In this document: positions 46,024 through 58,700 of the stretch, piece by piece
Layout: each line of letters starts with the position of its first letter
How positions within the stretch are numbered: the first letter of the stretch is position 1
NCBI GenBank assembly: GCA_030674185.1
Contig: JAPXFY010000016.1
Coordinates: 42,153,466-42,217,465 of the forward strand
Origin: Monoplex corrugatus
Lineage: Eukaryota; Mollusca; Gastropoda; Littorinimorpha; Ranellidae
DNA: 64,000 bases
Direction of reading: 5' to 3'
Made by a program: the position numbers and the translations under genes
Notes under the pieces: generated by a model
Told to the model about the DNA's origin: nothing
Databases searched by the model: none
What the model saw: only the letters and a program-made list of their open reading frames with translations

Positions 46024-48157
46024 CTGATCAAAAATAAGAAAACGAGAAAAGTATGCTAAAAATGCAGTTTTATTCTGCCATCACAAGAAATCTGAATTTG
46101 TGATCGAAAACTGGACGCATAACAAATGTTTCATCAGTGTTAAATTCAAGAGTGCAACTTAGAAAAAGTCAAAAAAACTGAAAGGGGTCCAGGGGCTGGC
46201 AGAGAGACAGAGAGACAGATACAGAGAGAAACAGAGAGAGCGACAGAGACAGATGCAGAGAAACATACAATTTACACTTTACAATTTTCATGTCTAGTAA
46301 TGTGTTCTTTCAAAAAACACTGCAAGTGCTTATGGACAGAAAGATCTTGCAAAGTTTTAGATTTTATACTGCATCCTAGAGTTTTCAAGCAATCACAAAG
46401 ATTAAGTCAAATGCTACAAATACAAATGAACATAACAAAACAAAACAAAAGACAATGGGTGCCATGGGGAACAAAAATTTACACATACATAAAAGAACAA
46501 AACAAAAATAAAAACCACCAATAACTGGGTGCCACTAAGGTATAGTGAGTGCTCTCACACATAGTTTTGTTTTGATGAAAAAAGATAGTTCTACACTACA
46601 CTACCAGAACAACACATCAATAAAATTGGAACGCACATTTGATATAACAAAACAAGATAGGTGTGAATTTTCAGCTAATTAGCCCAAGTGCTTATGTTCT
46701 GGCCCTGTATCCTCTTCAGAATAAAACAATAATAACAAGGAAAGACCACTTTTACATTGTACAACTGATCTCACTTCCCCCAAGACATCATATCGTGCCT
46801 CCCCTCTTCACATTTACCGCTACTCAAATAATTTCATATCAGACATTTTTGCTTTTTCCCCACAAATTTTTGTATTTGTTGTTTATTTGTTGTTCATTAT
46901 TTGTTGTCTTATGTTTATGCTTGACAAAGGCCTGCTGGCTGAAAAAATTTGCACATGCTTTCTCTGGTTATATTAAATATGTGTTCTGATTCTATCTGAG
47001 CGTTTTTTGGTTCCTAGTTGTTTGAACGCGGATTTCATACTACACTACTTCCAAACTTGTTAATTTTTTTTAAATCTTGGAAATATTAAATACATTTAAC
47101 ATTTAAACTGCGAACACAAGAGACGATATATGACAATGTAAATTGCTGCTATTCCCAGTAATCACCAAGAATGTGTACCACCATGTACAGCATATAAAAT
47201 CAACATGATTCTTTTCTGGGGAAGGATGGAGAGGGCTGGGGAGAGCCTTTAAAACTTCTACACAGAAATATACTAGTTCTTTTTTTTTTTTTCATTCTTT
47301 CTGTTGTTTCCTTTAACCCCTTCCCTGCCACAGTATTTGTGGCCTTTTGCATGCTGTCTGCCAGGACAGAACCTTGCTTTTTTCCATATGTTCACTAATT
47401 TGTTCACTGTTTATTCACTTCGTAAAATATCTTCTCAGGTTTTGGCATGTTCTTTCCACATACCTTTGGCTATGGTTTGATGTCAGTTATTTGATTTGGT
47501 TGAAAAATAGCATGATTAGAACTGATATAATGAACCTTTTTCTAAAAAAAAAAAGATGCTTTCAGAACATATATAAACACACAGTAGCACAAAAAGCCAC
47601 ACAAAACAGAGCAAAATTCAGTTTTTGTATACAATAAACATCAAGTGAAAAAGTTTTCTTACTATTACTACTCTCTGTGAATGTTTTTCTATGCAACAGT
47701 CAAAAAGTTCTTGGGTGTAGTACATGGATAAACAGACAGAAAAGGCAGTTGTTCCGCCATCTCGAATTGCATTATCAGGTTCATTACTTTTCGATGCTAA
47801 TTAGACGAATATTCAATTCGCTGAATGGTCAAAGGGAAAAAACTGCAAAAGGTTGGCCAAGTTTCTAGTGTTATCTCCCATTTACCCCCAAAATTTCAAT
47901 GAAGAAAATCCTCTGTGGAAGACATGGTTACAGGTGTACGGACATGTGAAAACGGCCCTGCAATAGACACTGCATAAGCTGGGAAGAGGTTAAGGGGAAT
48001 GAGTTTATCTGTTTCCTATGGATCACAGAACTACAACAGCTCCTTGAGTTATTTCAGAGCAAGTTGCCAGATGAGATAGCTATTTAAAGATGGCCTATAA
48101 TTCAGACATCAACCATACACAGGATGAAAGTAAAAGCTGTTCACCCCCTACCATGAC

Positions 48158-48239
<82 letters not shown>

Positions 48240-49721
48240 TTTGCAAAACTAAAACTGCTTTCAATGCAAGAGATGTTTAAGGCTTCTACATACCGATGAG
48301 CCATTGCCTTCTTAGGGATTGACTGGAATTCATGAGGATACCATCTCCTGCAAATGATGATAAAAATGATACATCATGCAATGTGTGAGTGTGTCATATC
48401 CTCCAAAACAAGCATGCATACAAGTACATAAACACACACACCCTCATAAACACACAGACTCACACCAAGGTTGACACCAATGAGTCAACCTCACACCAAG
48501 CTTGACACCACAGTGAGTCTAAACTAGGTTGCTGGGACATTCTAGATATTTAACCCTTGGACTCCCTCATCCCATCCGCTAGCATCCTGCATCGTCATCA
48601 ATTATACCAAAGCAAAAACTTAACCCTATGACTCTCTCATCCTATCCACCAGCTTCCTGCAGGAAACTGGTGGATAAGGTGAAGGAGTCAAAGGGTTAAG
48701 TTTTTGCAGCTGGTGGATAGGGTGCGGTAGTCAAACTCAAAGGGTTAAGGAAGTTTGGACTTTATTCAAGAGGGATTCACTTCACTCAGGCAATTCGATG
48801 TGTGCTCCACCCAAATCTGCATCATCTATTATCTGGCAGACTCCCTGAGCTTGAAAAAAATCTATGCGCTGGCAGTCTTGAAATGGGGGGCGGGACAGGG
48901 ACCTATGAAACACTGAGCTGACATGATCACAATGATGGAAATATCAAAATGGGCAGTGAACAGGCCAGATCTAGTGTTGAAGGCTGGGAATGAAATTGAG
49001 ATATCAGATCTTGGGTCCATGGCTCCAATCTAATAGCCAACCAGCCTACGAGGGAGAGAGAGAGACAAAGAGAAGAGAAAAAGAGAGAGAGAGAAAGAGA
49101 GATAGAGAGAGAGAAAAGACATTCCGATGCTACTCTACTACTCCGGGAGTCTGGGGGGAGAACACACTCAGGACCCAAGAATTTCCAATGACTGTGCTGC
49201 CCTGATGCTTCTTCTGCATCCAAGACGTACTTTTGTCTGATAATGAGTCACACACACCCACACACGCACACACATGCCCACAGGCACACACACATGCACG
49301 CACACACACACACATTCACACACGAACATACATTCATCAAAACTACATCACACAATGAAAATGAGACATTGCCTACAGTAACATATCGGTACATGTGCAA
49401 GAGCGCGCGTGCACACACACACACACACACACACACCCACACCACACACACAAAATGTACACACACGAACATACATTTATCAAAACTATAATAAACAAGA
49501 AAGTTAGACATCACCTACAGTGACATACCTGCACGTGTGCAAGCTTGCACACACACACGCATTTATCAATCTTATATTACACAATGAAAAATAAGACATC
49601 ACACACTGTAAAACACCTGCATGTGCATAAGCATGCTCACACACACAAACACACATGCACACACTCGTCTAAAAGCACCAATGTGAACAGACGTTAAAAG
49701 AAAACACCACAACACAAACAC

Positions 49722-49779
<58 letters not shown>

Positions 49780-52700
49780 ACACCCCCCCACATGCACACA
49801 CTTTCACATAACGAACACGCATATTTATCAAAAGTATATTACACAATGAAACCTTTGAAATACAGTATCTTTTTTCTGACCCACATAACACCAAAAAACA
49901 AAACAAAGATAATTCTATGACCATCTGTGTACACAACAGCAACAACTACCTGCACAGTTCTTTGACAGAGCTGGCATCAACGATGCGGTAATGAAGATGT
50001 TCCACCAGCGACGGCATGTAACGCTGCAGAAACATCTTGTCCATATAAACAGAGCTGCCCGCCAGAGGAGCTCGACCAGCTTCTGTGTGTTCACGCATAA
50101 AGGACAGAACCTGCTCCTCTGCCTGCGACGTGCTGATCTTGCTCTCCAACACTGCTTTTGTTAGCCCTGACTGTAAGACAATACTATTATTGTATCGTTT
50201 TCTTTTTGATTTACTCATTTAAGAAAAAGAAAAATGACTGCAGTTGAGATGAGTTACTGGTATGAAAAGAAATGTACTGCATTCACCTTTGGACTTGAAT
50301 TGTTATTGGTATTTTTAACCCTTTGACTCCCACACCCTGTACACCAGCATCCTGCACAGTCAAACATGCTAGCAAAAGCAAAACTTTAACCCTTTGACTC
50401 CCTCACCCTGTCCACCAGCTTCCTGCATAACCCTCCTGCAGGAAGCTGGTGGACAGGGTGAGGGAGTCAAAGGGTTACGTTTCTGCAGTTGGTGGATAGG
50501 CTGCAGGAGTCAAACGGATAAAGCCCAGCCGACTACGTAGAGCCATATCAGGGTTATCATAATTTCAGTACACACACAATACTTCAAGAGGACAACGGGA
50601 AAAGAAAATTAAGCACACATACCAATGCATTCATGCACATAAGCTAAAGAGATGCCTCTGGCGTGACCACTCCGTACAATTTATCACACAGAGGATTTAA
50701 AAGTAAACCTGAATACAAATATAAACATAATTAAAGACAGTAAAGCATACATAGAAACAGCCTAAATTACCTAAATTTGCCTCCATACATCTCATTTCCT
50801 AGGAAGACAGGGACTACACAGCTGAGTCTCATCCACTTCACAGAGTGTCATTGAAGCCCCTGCTCACGGTTCCTGGCCAACACTGCAGATGTCTGTATCT
50901 TTTGGACCTGGCTGATGCCAGCCTATATTAACTATGATGATAGGAACCACACAACCGAGTCCCATCCACTTTATGGATAAGTCACTGATGTCAGCCTATA
51001 TTAACTATGATGATAGGAACCACACAACCGAGTCCCATCCACTTTATGGATAAGTCAATGATGATGTCCAGTACTGCAGGTGTTTGTTCCTTGCGGACCT
51101 GGCCCATGTCAGTATACATCTAAGAAGAGTTAGAGTTTCCATAGCAACACATACTATGACCTAATGCCGAACTCAGCTTCACTTACTTCTGCTGCTAGAG
51201 CAGACACAAAGAATACAGATAGAAAAGAGAAAAAAATGAAACAAAACTGAAACCCAAAAATACTTTCACATTAGCCCACGTATTGAGAACATGTTGGAGG
51301 TATTGCATTGTTTATGTCCAAAATACATGACTCTGGTATTACCAGGTACACATACACAAGGGAAAAAAACAAATACCCATTATCTGACCACTTAAACCCT
51401 TACATACCCAAAATGGCCACAACTAGCTAACCAGTAATGAAATGGCCACTTGCATTCAAACTGGCCAAACCCAACTATAAGTAGCTGGAACATTTCTATA
51501 TCAAAGATTTAACCCTATCCCATTCACTCCGGCTGCATCCGGCCAAACACAGCTCTCCCGCATCTGTTCACCCCGGCCGCATGTTTGCACACATGGCCAG
51601 TACTTTTCCATTATGCTATAACCTTGAGCTAGCTCACTCTGTATGAATGAAAACTGGCTGGTAGGTCCAAAAAGGACCAATGAACTAGTAACACTAAATT
51701 AAGACGCTACCACTGACATCATTCACAAGAGAGAAGGAAATGACCACGTTCCATTCTTGTATTTGTGTGAATGAGAAAGATGGCGATGCAGCACGAAGAA
51801 GTAGAATGGGAGGATTAAACAGAGGAGGAATTAGAAGTTATTTTGAGAGAAATGGAGCAGACGGAAAGAGAAAAGATGAGAATCAGATGCAGAATGATAT
51901 TTCTGAAGGAGACAATGATGAGAAGAAAACGAGGAAAAAAGCAACCTAAGACAATGTGCCATTAGTGGAATTGCAGAACGAGGAAAAAAGCAACCTAAAG
52001 ACAATGTGCATTAGCGGGAATTGCAGAACGAGGAAAAAAGCAACCCTAAAGACAATGTGCCATTAGCGAATTGCAGAACGAGGAAAAAAGCAACCCTAAA
52101 GACAATGTGCCATTAGCGGAATTGCAGAACGAGGAAAAAAGCAACCCTAAAGACAATGTGCCATTAGCGGAATTGCAGAACGAGGAAAAAAGCAACCCTA
52201 AAGACAATGTGCCATTAGTGGAATTGCAGAACGAGGAAGAAAGCAACCCTGAAGACAATGTGCCATTAGTGGAATTGCAGACAACATGGTGACGTGCTGC
52301 TGTAGCAAGCCAGGTGAATGAATTCCATCTCAAAACTGGCCCTTCACATGCGTTACCCACGAATGCAAAACCTTCAGATCACTTTGTTTTAATTTCTACC
52401 AGAATCTATTTTTTGAAACGGCGGCAGAGGAGATGAATAAGTATGCAAAACAGGTCATTGCTAAAGGCTTGGCTGGTGATCCATTGTGAAGTGACATATC
52501 AGCAGATGAAATGTGTGCCTGCCTGTCGATCCTTATTATGATGGGGATCAACCGTAAACTGTGGATTGATTTGTACTGGTCGACTGATCCATGATTCAGA
52601 GACCTTGGATTAGTGGTATTATGCCTAAGACAAGGTTTCTAAAAATCAACCAGTATTTTCACCAGCATGACACATCGAACAAACCTGGGTGTGACAGTGC

Positions 52701-55700
52701 GAACTACGAACCTCTGTACAAGATCAGGCCTTTCACTGATATTATCTAGCCACTGTTCAAGTCATGATATATATGCCATTTTATATTTCTCCATAAAGTG
52801 TACAAAGTAGACTGTGTAGCACTAGTAGCAGTGTTAGTTTGTAGAGCTTTTCCTGTTCTTTGACTGAAAGCATGTATAGTTGCTGACATGGATTTGGTGA
52901 CAGTGACAATTCACATAGATTACCATAGTGATGGGAGTGATGGGACAAGTTCAGGTAGGCCTCTCTGTATTGTTTGTAACTCACAAATGTCTGTATGTCA
53001 TGTCACACTGAGTATGTTTACTAACATCATGATGTCACCTCGAAAACACTTGGGACATGTGACAATAGAGGGGACAACGACACAACATCCACAAGTGAGA
53101 CACACATATTGACATGCAAACCAAAGTATGTACACTCATAAACACTTCTGCAAAAAATGTTGGCTCTATCACAAATGACGGCTGAGTAGTGCTGTATAGT
53201 GTACATGAACCATATTTTCCTTGCAAAAAGCTGAAAAACCACAAATACTAGGGTAAGTTTCTCTGTAAGATATATATGCAAATTCGAGAAGGTTAACTGA
53301 TCTTTTTAACATTTTACATACTGAAAGTACGTGAACCTTCAAGGCCAAAGAAACATTAAAAGCACAGAATTAGGTTCAATTTATCAATAAAAACTGATCT
53401 CAATAACAGACTACATTTTCAGCAATGTTGTTTGAATAATCTCAACATCATATATCAGTTGGCAAGTTGGGAGTTCAAACTATGTTCAAGGGCTGAGTGA
53501 AGATAGAACACACCTGGCCATGATGCTGCTGGCACCATTCACCCATGCCGTCCATGATGTCTTTGGGTTGGTGAATCACAAGGTTAGGGCCCTGCCAGCA
53601 ACATAAACATCATGTGTTTTTAGACTAAGAATATTAAACTTTTTTTTTCCAACTATGGCTACAGCCACAGTTTAGGGATCATTACTGAAACCTGGTCTTA
53701 ACAATTGTATAATGATTAGAGGCCTGCAATGTTTTTGTTTTGTCTTATTTTGTTTTGTTTTGATTTGTTTTGTTTTGTTTTGTTTTTGTTTTTTTCGAGA
53801 ATGTATATATGCTAATGCAAATTTGAGCTATGAATGTTTTTCTGTATTTTTTGTTGTTGTTGTGCATGCTTGGTTTTTGGCTGGTTGCACAAATAGTTTT
53901 GGGTGTGAAAGTGTTAATCCTTTGACTCCCGAATTCTGTCCACCAGCATCCTGCATTGTTAACCATGCTAACTACGCAAAAACTCAACCCTTTGATTCCC
54001 TCACCCTAGAATGTGCAACAAGCTGGTGGATAGGTTAAGGGAGTGAAAGGATGATTAATTTTTTGCAGTTGGTGGATAGGGTGTGGGAGTCAAAATGTTA
54101 ACAACCAATTACCCAGCATCTGACCACTTAACCCCTTATGTACCTAAAATGACCAGGCATGGTTGTCAAGTGTTTCAGATGTCAGACCTCCAATATGGTC
54201 TGCGCTTCGATCCTGCCTGTGTACCTCCTGTCTGGTGGGTAAAAGATGGAGATTTCCCCCATCTCTCAGGTCAACAGGCATGCGGACCTGTTAACGCATA
54301 AACCCCCTTCGTGTGCTTGCACATGCAGAAAATTAAGTACCCATGTTAAAGATCCTGTAAATCATGCCGATGTCCAGTGGCTAATGGAAACATGAAAACA
54401 CTCATCATGCACACCCACCAAAAACAGAGTATGCAGACTGTGAAGCAATATATCGCCTATACAAAATGAACAAAACAATGTGTATGCATACATGCAAGAA
54501 GAAATTGGAATGCTAAAAAAAACAAAAATGACAAAAACAAACACAAAAAAACAAACAAAAAAAAGAAAAGAAACAAACAAAAAATGTGAAATTGTAAATT
54601 GCAAGGACAATTACAAAAACATTTTAAAACGAGTTAATAACATTCCAGTTTAGAAACAGAAACACAACAAAATTCGTACATACACTGATAAAACAGTGGA
54701 TCCCGCAATCAAAATAAAAATGTTTTCACCATATAAAATTCATCGTAAGTGCATGTGTGTGTGTGCGTGTGTGCGTGTGTGCGTGTGTGTGCGTGTGTGT
54801 GTGTGTGTGTTGTGTGGTGCGTGTGCGTGTGTCTGTGTGTGTGTGTGTGTGAGCTTGCGTGCGTGCGTGAGACCGAGTACAATACTATTAAGTAATTAAC
54901 CTAACAATGAATGGCTTATGACGATGATAATATGCATATATCATTATATGTATATGAATGTGTAAACTGTAATATCTTTTTTTTTTAACCTAACAAATGA
55001 TTTTTGATAATGTGACACCCTTGCATGTATGCATGTATGTGTGTAAACCATCATATAAATAATGTCACAGGGAACCTTCTGATTATGGCGTAGTTAGTGA
55101 TTTTTGCATTTATTAGAAATGAATGAAAAAAACAGACACGTAACATAACCGTAACATGCATCCACTGATGTAGCCTGATGAAAAATAAGCATGGCAAAGA
55201 GTGATAAGTAAGCAGCAAGTTCTGTTCTATTCAGCAGTTAGCTCATGACATGGGCTGGCTGACTCAGCCAAGGAATCAACATCCGGTGCCTTAAGTTTAA
55301 TCCAACAACCCATGTTTATTATTTAACCGTTTAACTCCCGCATCCTAACCACCAACTGCAAACATTTAACCTCTGACTCCCTCACCCTATCCACCAGCTT
55401 CCTGGGTGGAGTACAACTGGAACTTTGATTCTCATCTTGATATAATTATGTGCAGCAGAAATCGTATGCAGCATACGTGCTAAGGAAAAAAGTACTGCAT
55501 TTGGTGTGTTACTATTACTCGTAATATTAGCAGGTAATTTCTTAAGTGGCTCATACGCTCAGCTGTTAGAGCATCATACTCATAATGCAGGGTTTGTAGG
55601 TTCAACTGTCAGGCAGACCATTCTTTCTCAGTTTCTGTCTTTTTATTTCACAGGCTGGTTTTTCTTTTGAAGGAACCATGGACTCAAGATCTGGTATCTC

Positions 55701-58700
55701 GAGTTCAATCCCAGCCCACAGCATTAAAAAACAACTTGTTCACTGCCTATCTTAATGTTTCCATCATTCTCATGGTGTCAGCTTAGTGTTTCATAGGTCT
55801 GTCTCCCAACCCTCCCCATTTCAAGACCATGCCAATGCATAGGATTTTGCATAAGCTCTGTAAATCTACCAGATTTGGTAGATTAACTATTTAGGTGGAA
55901 CACATATATAAACATTCTGAATACAATGAATCCCTCTAGAACACTGCTCTGTTCTGATACAATAGATCTCCAAGGGTGCAACTTAGGAAAAGTAAAAAAA
56001 AAACAAAACTGAAAGGGGTGCAGGGGCTGGCAGCGCCCCGTACGGGGGATCTGGAGGGCATAACCCCCCAGACGCTAAAGCTTTTTCAAAAAACAGATTT
56101 TCCGTTTCTGACCCTTTTGAAAAAACGGATTCCGTCGTCAAACAGAAAAAGTTGCACCCATGGATCTCTTCTGAACAAATTCAAATTCTTTTTGACAATC
56201 ACTCTAACTGAAGGAAGAAAAAGGTGTAGAATCAAGAAACCTCAGCAATGATGTCCAGGTTACCAGATGTCACGATGCAAGCGATCTCAATGATTTTGTC
56301 CTTGTCAAGATCCAGACCTGTCATCTGAAAAGAAAACCAAACCAAACACTGAAATAATGATCAACTCAATGTATAGACAGGTGGTTGGCACTGCTTTGAA
56401 AAAATTAGTAAAGAAACAAAAATCAGTAAAAATAAAATTAGACATACATTTCATCATTTGTGTATGAATTATGCAAAGAGACTCTGCTTTATGACTACAA
56501 TCAGTTCAAAACAAACAAAAAATATTACAGTAATTACACCTTCACTCATACAAGACTCATATTGCTATAGTTTCTATGATGTACTAATATAATCAAGACG
56601 AAGAAAACATTTCTTGCTCTCCTCTCTAAACTTTATTTACTTAAACTGTCTTATACGGGTTATAGCTATTACTGTATACTATTACTTATTACTATATCAT
56701 TTTTTATGCCATATCAAAAATTTTTATATAATATTAATAATCATTATAATGTAGTCATAAAAGGAAAACAACTACCAGGCACCACATTGCCAAACATAGT
56801 AAATCCAGGTATATATAGTTACCGCCCCAAGAGAAAGAGCAGAGCTGTCTTCCATGCAATAGTCAAGTTTAAAGTCTGTTTTGTTGACCTTTTTCTTTAT
56901 TCACTTATTTTTTCTTTTTCTCTTCTCTTCAGTCTCATCACAGCAAGGGAAATAAGCATGCTTTCCTTTTCTTGGGGGCTGTAACTGCTCGTATGGAGTT
57001 AGTTGACATCATCAAGTGAAAATATCAAGATCAAATGCATGAGTCATGACTGTTATTTTACACTTACTTTTGTTTGAGGCCCAGCCGACAGCATAGAGCC
57101 ATATCAGGGCTACAACTCTTTCAAAACACACACAACACTTCAACAGGATAGAATTAAAAAAGGGAAAAGAAAATTAAGTAAAATTGTAAAAATGTCAATG
57201 CATTCAAGTACATAATCTAAGGAGATGCCCCTGGCGTTGACCACTCCATCCAATTTATCGCACAGGGGATTTAAAAAGCATACCTGAATACAAATGTAAA
57301 CCTAAACAAGGGCACTACAACATATATATAAAAACAGGCCTAAACTACCTACCATTAAATCTGCTTATCTCATTTCCCTAGACACAAAAATGCATTTAAT
57401 ACATGCACCCAATTATCAATACTAAAACAGTAAAAGAAAGTACGTAAGACTTTATCGAACACATACAGGTGAATGGACCAGCATGGCAGAAAATTATAGG
57501 AAGAAATGACAGAAAGCAAAAGAGGAAGAAAGAAACAAAGAGAGTGACAGAAAAGACATTTCCAGCACAGAATTTCCAGAAAATGGGGATACTATTTATA
57601 CTGAAACTAGTGAAAGAGCCCCCGGAATCCCCACAGGGAGATCAATTGCATGAAAAGTAGATTCTTGCATACTGATTTCTTTCCATACTATTTGCCTTTT
57701 TATTTTTAATATCACTTTTTATCAGAGATGGTTCTATGTGAATGAACATGCAATGATGAATGACCATGATTGACTGATTGATATTTCTTTTCAAAAAGTA
57801 AAGACAAGGACACAACACAACAATATTTGATTAATTTTCCATGTCTGCCATTGCTAAAAACTACCAGATACACTGCATACAACTAACAATATACATATTT
57901 TATATATATATATATCTCATCATCATCATGATGTGCCCTGCTGCATGGCGTTGACGACCATGGCCCTCCACATGAATCTATCCCCTGTCGCTGCAAGTGC
58001 ATCTCCCACCCTCTCTGTCTTCAGCCACTTTACAAATCCATCTAATATTTTCTCCCTGGGTCTACCTCTTTCCCTCCAGCTTTCCTGTTGTGAACAGGTG
58101 TTCTAATTCCCTTTCCTCATAAAAAGGCCTATAAATCTTGCTTGTCTTTTCCTAATCTTCTTTATTAATGATCTTGTGTCTGCCTCCTTCAAGACTGTCC
58201 GAGTGTCTTATTTGGTTTCTTTGCTGTCCACTGAACTCTCAACATTCTCCTTAGAAACTACATTTCAGTTGCCTCAATATTGTTCTGACTTTGCGTGTTG
58301 ACTGTCCATGCCTCACAACCATACAACAGTATCGGTTCTATATATATATATATATCACATTCAAGAACTCTCTTCCTGATGTTTGTTGACTGGCATTTGT
58401 TGGTCTTCTTGAATGCTGTTTTGGCTTGGCCGATTCTGCTGGCTATTTCTGATGTGCATCTACCATCTGGTGAGATGACCGATCCCAGATATTTAAACTT
58501 ATCAACCTGTCTCAAAAATATGCCATTTGCTGTTATTTTGCATGAGGGGATTCCTCGTTTTTCACTGATTACCATGACTTCTGTCTTCTTGCTATTTAGC
58601 TCCAGCCCTTTCTTTCTGCTTTCTATGTATCTATTACATTCAAAAGATTTTGCAGGTCTTTTTCATTTTCTGCAATTAGCATGGAGTCATCTGCATAACG

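Noticed and set aside
50171..50218. [11 protein letters not shown] start of a separate 90-aa gene
   Set aside because: Sequence upstream of 50170 is the intron end of REXO2 exon 4 (gtcttacag acceptor); the rest matches REXO2 from SGLTKA.
55550..55640. A genuine tRNA gene
   Set aside because: A- and B-box-like motifs are present but the cloverleaf is degenerate, and the same sequence recurs with a SINE body at 38045 and 60335.
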